This document shows, in pieces, positions 1-5,137 of a stretch of 5,137 nt of DNA. The DNA is from Shimia_B sp039198835. GTDB lineage: Bacteria; Pseudomonadota; Alphaproteobacteria; Rhodobacterales; Rhodobacteraceae. The DNA lies in the NCBI GenBank assembly GCA_039198835.1, contig JBCCTH010000200.1, positions 1 through 5,137 on the forward strand, read 5' to 3'. Each line of letters begins with the position of its first letter. Within the stretch, counting starts at the first letter, position 1. The translations under genes were made by a program, and so were the position numbers. The notes beneath the pieces were generated by a model. That model was not told the DNA's origin. It worked only from the letters and a program-made list of their open reading frames with translations, and did no database searches.

Positions 1-12
1 GCATGCGCGGCT

Positions 13-52
13 TAAGAAAAGCCTGACAGATAAAGTTTTTTCTTTTTCAGGC
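13..52 (-). terminator. Possible intrinsic terminator after the MttB-family gene
   Basis: On the minus strand, about 45 nt after the TAG stop of the methyltransferase gene, a 6-bp perfect stem (GCCTGA, 52-47, with TCAGGC, 26-21) is followed at once by TTTTCTT (20-14). The 20-nt loop is A-rich and may add four inner pairs (AAAG with CTTT). The stem is short and the loop long, so this is a weak example. Its orientation and position fit the end of the minus-strand transcript, and there is no T-run on the other side that would suit plus-strand transcription. Confidence 0.4.
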
Positions 53-62
53 CCCGGCAGCC

Positions 63-113
63 GCTAAAAATCGGCAGGCGCTAAAACTCGGTCGGCGCTA
101 AAAATCGGTCGGC
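63..113 (-). repeat. 17-bp tandem repeat, three copies, spanning a stop codon
   Basis: Three adjacent 17-bp units lie at 113-97, 96-80 and 79-63 (read on the minus strand), consensus GCCGACCGATTTTTAGC. The second copy differs from the first at one base and the third at two. A ragged start of a fourth unit (GGCTGCCGG) follows at 62-54. The first unit contains the codons for the last residues of the methyltransferase (PTDF) and its TAG stop, so the array looks like a duplication of the gene's own 3' end running outward into the non-coding DNA. Confidence 0.85.
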
Positions 114-1657
114 GCGCCGCCTTCGGCCTTCCGCCGGGCCACAAACTCAGCGAGCTCGTCACGGATCGCAATATCGAGCGGGGGCGCTTCAAACGATCCT
201 GTGATCTCCTTGAAGAGCTTGTTGGCGCGTTCGGCCGTCCAAACGCCTCCGGCGATCTCCCAGCCTTCGAAATTGCGCCAGTCCGAGACAAAGGGTTGAT
301 AAAAGGCCGTTTCATAGCGCTGTTGCGTATGCTCGACCCCAAAGAAATGGCCTGTGCTGCCCACATCCTTGATCGCAGAAAGCGCGATGTCATCTTCGCC
401 AGTCGCCCAGGTGGCGGGCTCGAAATAGCGCTCGATCATCTGGAGCACTTCGCAATCCATGATGAACTTTTCGGGGCTGGCGATGAGCCCACCCTCAAGC
501 CAGCCGGCGGCATGGTAGACCATGTTGGAGCCTGATTGCACCGCCGCCCAAAGCGAGTTTGATGTCTCCCACATCGCCTGCCCATCGGGCACGTTTGCCG
601 CGCAGACCCCCGATGATCTTATCGGCAAGCCGTAAAACCGGCCCATCTGGCCCGTCATCTGTGTGGCGCGCATGTATTCGGGTGTCCCGAAAGCGGGTGC
701 GCCGCTTTTCATATCGACGTTGGAAGTGAATGTGCCGATGACGCAAGGCACACCGGGGCTGTCATATTGAAAAAGCGCGATCGCGCTGAGCGATTCAGCG
801 ATCGATTGAGCCACAGCGCCCGCCATCGTCACCGGGGCCATGGCCCCCGCGAGCGTGAACGGCGTCACCACGAGAGCCTGACCCGCCCGCGCCAGCCGCA
901 GGCAGCCATCGATCATGGGCTCGTCATGTTTGAGCGGGGAAGTCGAATTGATGTTGGTATACATCCTCGGCTTGGCGCGAAACTCTTCTTCGCTCAAACC
1001 GCCCGCGATGCGCACCATCTCCATCACATCCTCGACCCGCTCTTTGCCCAGCGAATAGGCATGCATCACCTTGTCGGTCAGCGTGAGCTTATCGAAGAGA
1101 ACGTCCAGATGCCTCACACTTGCATGAATATCGACGGGTTCCACAGGATATCCGCCAGCAAAGTGGATGCAGTTAAAATATTGCGTCAGCTTGAGCAGGT
1201 TTTGGCAGTGTTCCCGCGTCCCGGGCACCTTGCCGGTTTCGAGATCCCAGTAATTAGGCGGCGACGAGACATTCCCAAAAAGGAGCGTGTTGCCCCCCAC
1301 TGTGATCTCGCGCGCCTCATTGCGCGGTGTGAGCGTGAACTCTGAGGGGCAACGCGCCACCATCTCCATGACAAAATCACGGCCCATCCGGACATTGAGC
1401 CCATCCACCAAACATCCCGCCGCGCGCAGGATCTCGCGCCCTTCATCATTGAGGAACTCGATGCCGATCTCTTCGAGAATGCGCATCGCACCATCATGGA
1501 TGGCGGCCAAGCCTTCTTCGCTTAAAGGCTCTGTGGGGCGGTCGCTATTGGCGATCAAGCGCCAGGGCATCTGCGCGATGGCCGGGCCCGAGCCTCTTGT
1601 GTTGCCTGCGCGGCCCCCGCCTCTGCGGCGGCGCGTCGGTGCGAGAGTGTCTGCCAT
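98..1657 (-). CDS. Trimethylamine methyltransferase family (MttB-like) protein, non-pyrrolysine
   Basis: A 519-aa protein of the MttB superfamily (COG5598). Characterised members without pyrrolysine, such as the glycine betaine methyltransferase MtgB, move a methyl group from a quaternary amine to a cognate corrinoid protein in the cytoplasm; substrate and partner cannot be told here. The N-terminus carries an R/G-rich stretch (TRRRRGGGRAGNTRG, 7-21). The core runs from about 45 to 490 and includes GNVSSPPNYWDLETG (128-142), TPFTLAGAMAPVT (265-277), SSGVCAANVPDGQAMWET (348-365) and YHAAGWLEGGL (381-391). The reading frame is open throughout, so no amber codon encodes pyrrolysine; the only TAG is the stop. 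I chose ATG 1657 because GGAGG lies four bases upstream; the 84-aa longer form starting at 1909 would run through the DUF3572 gene. There is no corrinoid protein, reductive activator or transporter in the window. Family assignment is strong; a role in betaine or methylamine use is inference. Confidence 0.9.
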   Translation of the reverse strand: MADTLAPTRRRRGGGRAGNTRGSGPAIAQMPWRLIANSDRPTEPLSEEGLAAIHDGAMRILEEIGIEFLNDEGREILRAAGCLVDGLNVRMGRDFVMEMVARCPSEFTLTPRNEAREITVGGNTLLFGNVSSPPNYWDLETGKVPGTREHCQNLLKLTQYFNCIHFAGGYPVEPVDIHASVRHLDVLFDKLTLTDKVMHAYSLGKERVEDVMEMVRIAGGLSEEEFRAKPRMYTNINSTSPLKHDEPMIDGCLRLARAGQALVVTPFTLAGAMAPVTMAGAVAQSIAESLSAIALFQYDSPGVPCVIGTFTSNVDMKSGAPAFGTPEYMRATQMTGQMGRFYGLPIRSSGVCAANVPDGQAMWETSNSLWAAVQSGSNMVYHAAGWLEGGLIASPEKFIMDCEVLQMIERYFEPATWATGEDDIALSAIKDVGSTGHFFGVEHTQQRYETAFYQPFVSDWRNFEGWEIAGGVWTAERANKLFKEITGSFEAPPLDIAIRDELAEFVARRKAEGGAPTDF

Positions 1658-1776
1658 GGTGCCTCCGTCTGCTAGGGCAAAGCGTGCCGTGCGCATCGCG
1701 CGTGGGCCTTTCCGAAGGCGACGTTCCGTGTCGTTTTTTCCCGTGCCCGTTATGGCGCGCGCGTTGCCGTCTCTTG

Positions 1777-1793
1777 AGAGGCGCACCGCCTCT
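1777..1793. other. Short hairpin between DUF3572 and MttB-like genes
   Basis: AGAGGCG (1777-1783) and CGCCTCT (1787-1793) form a perfect 7-bp stem with a 3-nt loop, extendable by two G-T pairs. It lies about 10 nt after the DUF3572 stop on the minus strand. No U-run follows on that strand, so it may act as an mRNA 3'-end stabiliser or attenuator, or do nothing. The rest of the 145-nt gap (1658-1802) holds the GGAGG ribosome site of the next gene and no promoter I would defend. Confidence 0.4.
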
Positions 1794-1802
1794 TGCGGCC
1801 AC

Positions 1803-2090
1803 TTAAGTCCAGTGGACTTCCCCGCCCCCTGGCAATCCGGCGCGTGCTGCCATGAGATCGGTATATGCCCAGCCATGGGCATCAGCGACAGCCACGACCC
1901 AGGCATCATCCATCAAGACAAAGTCGAGGACAGAGCCCAAAAACTCAGGCTCGGCCGCGCGCGCGCGCAGATCGTCTATTGAGGCGCCTGATGCGCCCAT
2001 GAAGATGCCCAACAGCTCGTCGTTGCCCAAAAGCCAGGTAAATACCTCAATGGCGATGCTTTGCGCTTTCTCTTGTTTCACGTCGGCCAT
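1803..2090 (-). CDS. DUF3572 domain-containing protein
   Basis: A 95-aa protein of unknown function, all of it one DUF3572 domain, a small alphaproteobacterial family. Recognisable parts are the N-terminal helix with SIAIEVFTWLLGNDELLGIFMGASG (11-35), the central EPEFLGSVLDFVLMDDAWVVAVADAHGW (47-74) and the C-terminal AARAGLPGG (81-89). It is acidic, with no signal peptide or membrane segment, so cytoplasmic. ATG 2090 was chosen over the 19-aa longer form at 2147 because it has an AAGG ribosome site just upstream and begins where the family's homology begins. It is divergent from the PleD-like gene, with 137 bases between start codons. I recall DUF3572 genes next to divK/pleD genes in other alphaproteobacteria, which hints at a link with c-di-GMP or cell-cycle signalling, but no function is established. 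It may be co-transcribed with the methyltransferase gene 145 nt downstream. Confidence 0.85.
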   Translation of the reverse strand: MADVKQEKAQSIAIEVFTWLLGNDELLGIFMGASGASIDDLRARAAEPEFLGSVLDFVLMDDAWVVAVADAHGWAYTDLMAARAGLPGGGEVHWT

Positions 2091-2227
2091 GTTCCTTCTC
2101 GCCGGGGGCAAGCTGGGCCACTCGGCGAAATTCATCTTTCGACGCAAATATGCCTCGAGTTGGAAAGGGTTTGTTAAGACTTCAGTCGCAAAGCTTGCCG
2201 TGCAAGTAAAGCTTGATCGAGGATTCC
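2091..2227. promoter_or_regulatory. Divergent intergenic region with candidate control sites
   Basis: This 137-base gap must hold the promoters of both the DUF3572 gene (-) and the PleD-like gene (+). For the minus gene a loose sigma-70-like pair can be drawn: TTAACA (2177-2172) and CATATT (2152-2147), but the spacer is 19 nt and the -10 matches at only four positions. For the plus gene I see no convincing -35/-10 pair and no CtrA full site (TTAA-N7-TTAA). An 8-bp direct repeat, AAAGCTTG, occurs at 2190-2197 and 2208-2215, flanking a small inverted repeat CTTGC-CGT-GCAAG (2194-2206). The ribosome site GAGGA is at 2219-2223. Confidence 0.35.
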
Positions 2228-3616
2228 ATGGCGGGACGCGTTCTCATAGTCGATCCGATGCTCACAACGCGCATCGTGCTCAAGGTGAAGCTGGCGAGCG
2301 CGTATTTCACGGTTGATCAGGCTGGCTCTGTTGCCGAGGCTTTGGAAGAGATCAACCAGGCCGCGCCTGATGTCGTCTTGTGCGAATACGAGATGGAGGG
2401 CGGCGGGGCGTCAGCGCTGCGCGCCCGTCTCAGGGGGCGCGGCATTCCGATTATCGCGCTCCTTCCCGAAGAGCCGGGCAACCGCAGGGCGGAGGCGCTC
2501 GAAGCGGGCCTGCAAGATGTGATTTCGCGCCCTTATGACGATCGAACGCTCCTTGCGCGCATTCGCAACCTCTTGCGCGCGCGCACAACGCGCGACGAGC
2601 TTCGTTTGCGCGCAGATACATCCGCCGCACTGGGGTTTGCAGAAAAGGCCCCTTCTTTTGTGCCTTTGGCGCGGGTTGGCCTTGTTGCCGAAACCCCGGC
2701 CGAGAGCCTCGCCTGGAAAGCCGCGCTCGCCGAGACGCTGCACCACGATACAGAGGTCACAAGCCCCGGCGAGATCGTGGGCGAGGGCGCCGAAGGCAAA
2801 CGCTATGATGCGCTTGTGGTGGCGATCAGCGGGCGCGACGCGCAACAAAGGCTCGATTTTGTCTCATCGCTGCGGGCGCGCCCGGAAACGCGCCATACCG
2901 CTGTGCTTGCCGTATCTCCCGCCGAAACAGCCGATCTTGCGATCACCGCGCTTGATACCGGCGCGGGTGATTTGATGGCTTCGGGATTTGAACATGCCGA
3001 AGCGGCGCAGAGGCTCTGTCGTCTGCTGCGCCAGCGCTGCGAAGAACGCTCGCTGCGCCGGTCGCTCAAGGCGGGCCTCGAAGCCGCGGTGACCGATCCA
3101 CTCACCGGGCTTTTCAACCGCCGCTATGCGATGCCCTATCTCGATAGGATGGCGCATCAGGCCAAACAGGCGCGGCGGTGTTTCGCGCTCATGGTTCTCG
3201 ATCTCGATCATTTCAAACGGGTCAATGATCTCCATGGACATGGCGTGGGCGATGCTGTGCTGGTCGAGTTCGCGCGCAGATTGCAAAACAATTTGCGATC
3301 GGTCGATCTCGTTGCGCGGATGGGCGGCGAGGAGTTCATCGTCGCCATGCCCGACACGCCGCTCGGCCATGCGTCGCGCGCCGCCAAGCGGCTTTGCGAG
3401 CTCACCCGCGCACGCCCTTTCGCGTGCGATCTCGTTGACGGTGGCATCAAGCTTTCTGTCTCTGTTGGCCTCTCTCTCGGCGGCCATGGTCGCGCTCCAA
3501 CGGGCGCGCCGCTGACAACGAGCGTGCCCCAGCTCATTGACCAGGCCGATCATGCGCTTTTCGATGCCAAGGAGCGAGGGCGCGACCGCGTGCGCATCGG
3601 GCGCTCTGCCGCGTGA
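2228..3616 (+). CDS. pleD: PleD-like response regulator with diguanylate cyclase (GGDEF) domain
   Basis: A 462-aa cytoplasmic protein predicted to make c-di-GMP from two GTP. The layout is receiver (about 1-120), second receiver-like adaptor (about 148-265), helical linker, then GGDEF (about 290-458), as in Caulobacter PleD, with which its motif positions are nearly collinear. The catalytic domain looks intact: DPLTGLFNRR (290-299), LDLDHFKRVND (324-334) with metal Asp325, Asp342, signature GGEEF (366-370), and the product-inhibition motif RSVD (357-360) five residues before it. The first receiver is degenerate: the acidic pair is D9-P10, the phospho-acceptor position is Glu53, the Thr position is Leu79 and the Lys position is Arg101. 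The second receiver-like domain also has no acceptor Asp (DALVVAIS, 194-201). So phosphorylation control is probably lost or replaced. ATG 2228 has GAGGA four bases upstream, better than TTG 2213. No divK or rpmG neighbour is seen, and DUF3572 is divergent. Confidence 0.92.
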   Translation: MAGRVLIVDPMLTTRIVLKVKLASAYFTVDQAGSVAEALEEINQAAPDVVLCEYEMEGGGASALRARLRGRGIPIIALLPEEPGNRRAEALEAGLQDVISRPYDDRTLLARIRNLLRARTTRDELRLRADTSAALGFAEKAPSFVPLARVGLVAETPAESLAWKAALAETLHHDTEVTSPGEIVGEGAEGKRYDALVVAISGRDAQQRLDFVSSLRARPETRHTAVLAVSPAETADLAITALDTGAGDLMASGFEHAEAAQRLCRLLRQRCEERSLRRSLKAGLEAAVTDPLTGLFNRRYAMPYLDRMAHQAKQARRCFALMVLDLDHFKRVNDLHGHGVGDAVLVEFARRLQNNLRSVDLVARMGGEEFIVAMPDTPLGHASRAAKRLCELTRARPFACDLVDGGIKLSVSVGLSLGGHGRAPTGAPLTTSVPQLIDQADHALFDAKERGRDRVRIGRSAA

Positions 3617-3710
3617 GCGTAGCTGAGACCTGCGGCGCACAATACGCTGCGCGCGGTGGCTACTGGCGCACGCGGCGGCCGCTTAATGCCGGGTCATTGC
3701 GCGTAACCCT

Positions 3711-3959
3711 GTCGAGCCCTGGCTAAACACAGATCGCCTTGGGCCTCCTTCGGCGGTGCCGATACGGTGAACGCTTGCGACTAAAATCTCAGAAAGTTTG
3801 GCGCCCACGCGCCCCCTCATGGAACGGGCGGATCGCTCCCTTTTTGATGCCAAGGCGCGTGGGCGCGACAAGGTGAAACCAAGATGCGCAGAGGGCGGGC
3901 ATTGGGCGCGCGGCTGGCCATTGCGAGCGCTCGGCTGCGGGAGCGCAACTGTGTCATAG
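3711..3959 (+). pseudogene. Decayed 3' end of a second GGDEF (diguanylate cyclase) gene
   Basis: Codons 3819-3875 read MERADRSLFDAKARGRDKV, which matches the C-terminal GGDEF motif of the intact upstream gene (QADHALFDAKERGRDRV). At the DNA level 3838-3875 agrees with 3555-3592 at 31 of 38 bases by my count. Upstream, the expected preceding part can be traced but only by switching frame: IALGL (3733-3747), then FGGADTVNACD (3749-3781) followed by TAA, then KISESLAPTRPL in the frame that continues into LFDAK. That frame has a TGA at 3768. The spacing from the GL motif to LFDAK is about that of the intact gene. Reading past the motif ends at TAG 3957. There is no GGDEF signature, start codon or ribosome site, so this is a remnant, either of a tandem duplicate of the PleD-like gene's end or of another cyclase. 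The upstream limit is uncertain. Confidence 0.65.
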
Positions 3960-4040
3960 GGCGCGCGGCTGGCCATTCTGGGCGCTCGGCTGCGGAAGCG
4001 AAACCGTGTCATTGGGCGCGCTGCCGGCCCTTGCGAGCGT
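3901..4040. repeat. 55-bp tandem repeat, two full copies and one diverged partial
   Basis: Copy 1 (3901-3955) and copy 2 (3956-4010) both run from AT(T/A)GGGCGCGCGGCTGGCC to GTGTC and differ at about seven bases. A third, diverged copy starts at 4011 (ATTGGGCGCG) and can be followed to about 4040 before similarity fades. A unit of 55 is not a multiple of three, so conserved translation across copies is not expected, and the open frames here on both strands look like artefacts of GC-rich sequence. The unit does not resemble a CRISPR repeat: there are no unique spacers between copies. Confidence 0.8.
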
Positions 4041-4170
4041 GGGCCAGAGGCGCTTGCGACGGTCGCTCTATGCCATGTCACGGCGAGCAGCTTTTGAGAC
4101 CTTGGATAAGCTTAAGCGGCCTTGGAACGCGTTGGAAAAACGAGGCATCGACAGGCGTTTCGAAATACAC
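4041..4170. other. Remainder of the gene-free stretch
   Basis: Together with the remnant, the tandem repeat and the 94 bases after the PleD-like stop, this completes a 554-base stretch (3617-4170) without an intact gene. It is less GC-rich than its surroundings. It contains two small palindromes, TAAGCTTA (4107-4114) and AACGCGTT (4126-4133), the latter inside TTGGAA-CGCG-TTGGAA. I see no convincing terminator for either converging gene: no strong stem with a T-run after 3616 on the plus strand or after 4171 on the minus strand. No RNA gene was recognised. Confidence 0.4.
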
Positions 4171-4746
4171 TCAAGGCCGTTCTCCCGAACCCTCGCGGCC
4201 CGACCTCTCGCGCGGCGGCTCATCACGGCCAGTGCCATCGCGCGGCGGGCCGCGGCGCTTTTCCAGTTCCGCTTCGAGACGCGCGGCATAGGCTGCGCGA
4301 TCCTCTTCACTCATCGCAATGATATGTTCGACAAAAAGATCACGGGCGATCGTGAGCCTGAGCTCGGCTTCTGAAATCTGTTGATCAAGAAGCGATGAAA
4401 CGGCTTCGGACGAGAAGGGCTCGGCCCTGAGTTCTGAGATCATGGCCCGGGTTATGGCGCGCTGCTGCCCCCGGTCGCGGCCCCTGCCCCGCAACGCGCG
4501 CCGCATCTCAAAGCCGAGCGCCCGCCGGGTCGATGGTTCCAGCGCCAAAATCACCGGCCCAAGGCCCGTCTCTCCCGCGCGCGGTGGGCGCTCATCGGCA
4601 GCCCTTGAGCTCGCATTGATCAAGGCCCCTATGACCACGCCGATCACGATGAGGTTCATCAGGAGCGAGACATAAAGCAAGATCCTGGGGCCGCGCCGCA
4701 GGGCCTTTGCGCCCTCCTGATCGCCGTTTTGACCCGCCTCACCCAT
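4171..4746 (-). CDS. Periplasmic heavy-metal-sensor-type (Metal_resist) membrane protein
   Basis: A 191-aa protein with a short charged cytoplasmic N-terminus (1-21), one membrane helix (ILLYVSLLMNLIVIGVVIGALI, 22-43) and a helical periplasmic part (about 65-165). The LRAEPFSSEAVSSLLDQQISEAELRL segment (106-131) followed by MSEEDRAAYAARLEAELEKRRG (145-166) has the pattern of the Metal_resist/periplasmic heavy metal sensor family, relatives of CnrX-like sensors. There are no cysteines and only one histidine (His141), so actual metal binding is doubtful and the family name should not be read as a function. The last 28 residues are a low-complexity R/G/P/E tail. The start ATG lies inside the stop region of the upstream gene (8-nt overlap, ATGGGTGA), so translation is probably coupled, with GAGGTGAG about 6-13 bases before the ATG. 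In this family's usual setting such proteins modulate an ECF sigma factor or a resistance system. Confidence 0.75.
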   Translation of the reverse strand: MGEAGQNGDQEGAKALRRGPRILLYVSLLMNLIVIGVVIGALINASSRAADERPPRAGETGLGPVILALEPSTRRALGFEMRRALRGRGRDRGQQRAITRAMISELRAEPFSSEAVSSLLDQQISEAELRLTIARDLFVEHIIAMSEEDRAAYAARLEAELEKRRGPPRDGTGRDEPPRERSGREGSGERP

Positions 4747-5125
4747 CGAAGCTCACCTCGCCGAGCCCTGGCACATATTCGGAAAAAAGAGCCTCTCCGT
4801 TGAGCAATCCATCGGCATAGGTGGCAAGTGCCTCGGGCGGAAAAACCCCGATCACAAGGCCCGTGGCAACCGCCCCGGCGAGCCCGGAAAGCCCCCGCCA
4901 ACCGCCCAACGCCTCGCTCAGGGCCGCAAACGGGCTTTGGGTCAGCGCGCGCGGTGGCACCGGGGCCGTAGCCAGCGATGGTTGCGGCTGGAGCGCCTGC
5001 GCATCGGCGAGGATGCGCGCCATGAAATCGCCACTGGGCAGGGAGGCTTCGGCATCGGATGCCTGAAAGAGCCGTTCGAGCTCTGCATCGCTGAGATCGG
5101 ATTTTGCGGTGCGGTTCTTATCCAT
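4739..5125 (-). CDS. Small single-TM protein, candidate anti-sigma or sigma-associated factor
   Basis: A 128-aa protein with a cytoplasmic-type N-terminal half (LSDAELERLFQASDAEASLPSGDFMARILADA, 11-42), a proline-rich linker (43-60), one probable membrane helix (about 78-95, GLSGLAGAVATGLVIGVF) and a short acidic tail. I recall proteins of this pattern in Rhodobacterales lying between an ECF sigma factor gene and a periplasmic sensor gene, sometimes under the name dihydroorotate dehydrogenase. Nothing here supports that enzyme: there is no room for a flavin barrel. An anti-sigma-like role is inference from size, topology and neighbour. No zinc-binding HxxxCxxC motif is present. ATG 5125 is preceded only by a weak GGGG; the frame is open to the window edge, so the start could lie further upstream, or the gene may be translationally coupled to one outside the window. 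Confidence 0.7.
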   Translation of the reverse strand: MDKNRTAKSDLSDAELERLFQASDAEASLPSGDFMARILADAQALQPQPSLATAPVPPRALTQSPFAALSEALGGWRGLSGLAGAVATGLVIGVFPPEALATYADGLLNGEALFSEYVPGLGEVSFDG

Positions 5126-5137
5126 CGTAAAACCCCA

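Noticed and set aside
98..100. TAG at the end of the MttB-family gene as a pyrrolysine codon
   Set aside because: It follows the family's usual C-terminus, readthrough would give only a short tail, and nothing in the window suggests pyrrolysine machinery.
767..1345. 192-aa open frame on the plus strand inside the methyltransferase gene
   Set aside because: Antisense shadow of a well-supported gene; arginine/histidine-rich, no recognisable domain.
1719..1739. CGAC...GTCG followed by six T on the plus strand, terminator-like
   Set aside because: The stem is only four pairs and no plus-strand gene ends nearby.
1658..1909. 84-residue N-terminal extension of the methyltransferase frame
   Set aside because: It overlaps the DUF3572 gene, has no family-like sequence, and the internal ATG at 1657 has a strong GGAGG site.
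1287..1982. 231-aa open frame on the plus strand
   Set aside because: Antisense to both the methyltransferase and DUF3572 genes, with low-complexity serine/arginine composition typical of GC-rich shadow frames.
2864..3640. 258-aa open frame on the minus strand
   Set aside because: Antisense shadow of the GGDEF region of the PleD-like gene, whose motifs are clear on the other strand.
3901..4040. CRISPR-like array
   Set aside because: The repeats are directly adjacent without spacers and only two to three copies exist.
3683..4081. 132-aa open frame on the minus strand in the gene-free stretch
   Set aside because: It runs through the 55-bp repeats and the GGDEF remnant, is arginine/serine/proline-rich and has no conserved pattern.
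4006..4374. 122-aa open frame on the plus strand, with a protein-like stretch AAFETLDKLKRPWNALEKRGIDRRFEI
   Set aside because: No family recognised, begins in the tandem repeat and ends inside the opposite-strand sensor gene; could be a trace of an old gene but not supportable.

Overview
The window looks like chromosomal DNA of an alphaproteobacterium, most likely Rhodobacterales (Roseobacter-type). The reasons are high GC, strong G/C third positions, a DUF3572 protein beside a PleD-type diguanylate cyclase, an MttB-family methyltransferase with the R/G-rich N-terminus I associate with this group, and a pair of small membrane proteins of a kind I associate with ECF sigma loci there. This placement is inference from protein style, not a search.

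Layout. 1-97: possible terminator and a 17-bp triple repeat at the end of the first gene. 98-1657 (-): non-pyrrolysine MttB-family methyltransferase, 519 aa. 1803-2090 (-): DUF3572 protein, 95 aa, same strand and upstream of the methyltransferase. 2091-2227: divergent regulatory region. 2228-3616 (+): PleD-like REC-REC-GGDEF diguanylate cyclase, 462 aa. 3617-4170: 554 bases without an intact gene, holding a decayed GGDEF 3' end and a 55-bp tandem repeat. 4171-4746 (-): single-TM periplasmic protein of the heavy-metal-sensor (Metal_resist) type. 4739-5125 (-): 128-aa single-TM protein overlapping the former by 8 nt. Their operon probably begins outside the window.

Functionally these are three unrelated units. 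The first is a C1/quaternary-amine type methyltransferase without its corrinoid partner in view. The second is a c-di-GMP synthase with an intact catalytic domain and inhibitory site but a receiver that has lost its phosphorylation residues. The third is a two-gene membrane module that resembles the sensing or anti-sigma part of an ECF sigma system.

No clearly new system is visible. The best leads are the phosphomimetic-looking receiver of the PleD homologue, the GGDEF remnant and repeats downstream of it, and the uncharacterised membrane pair.
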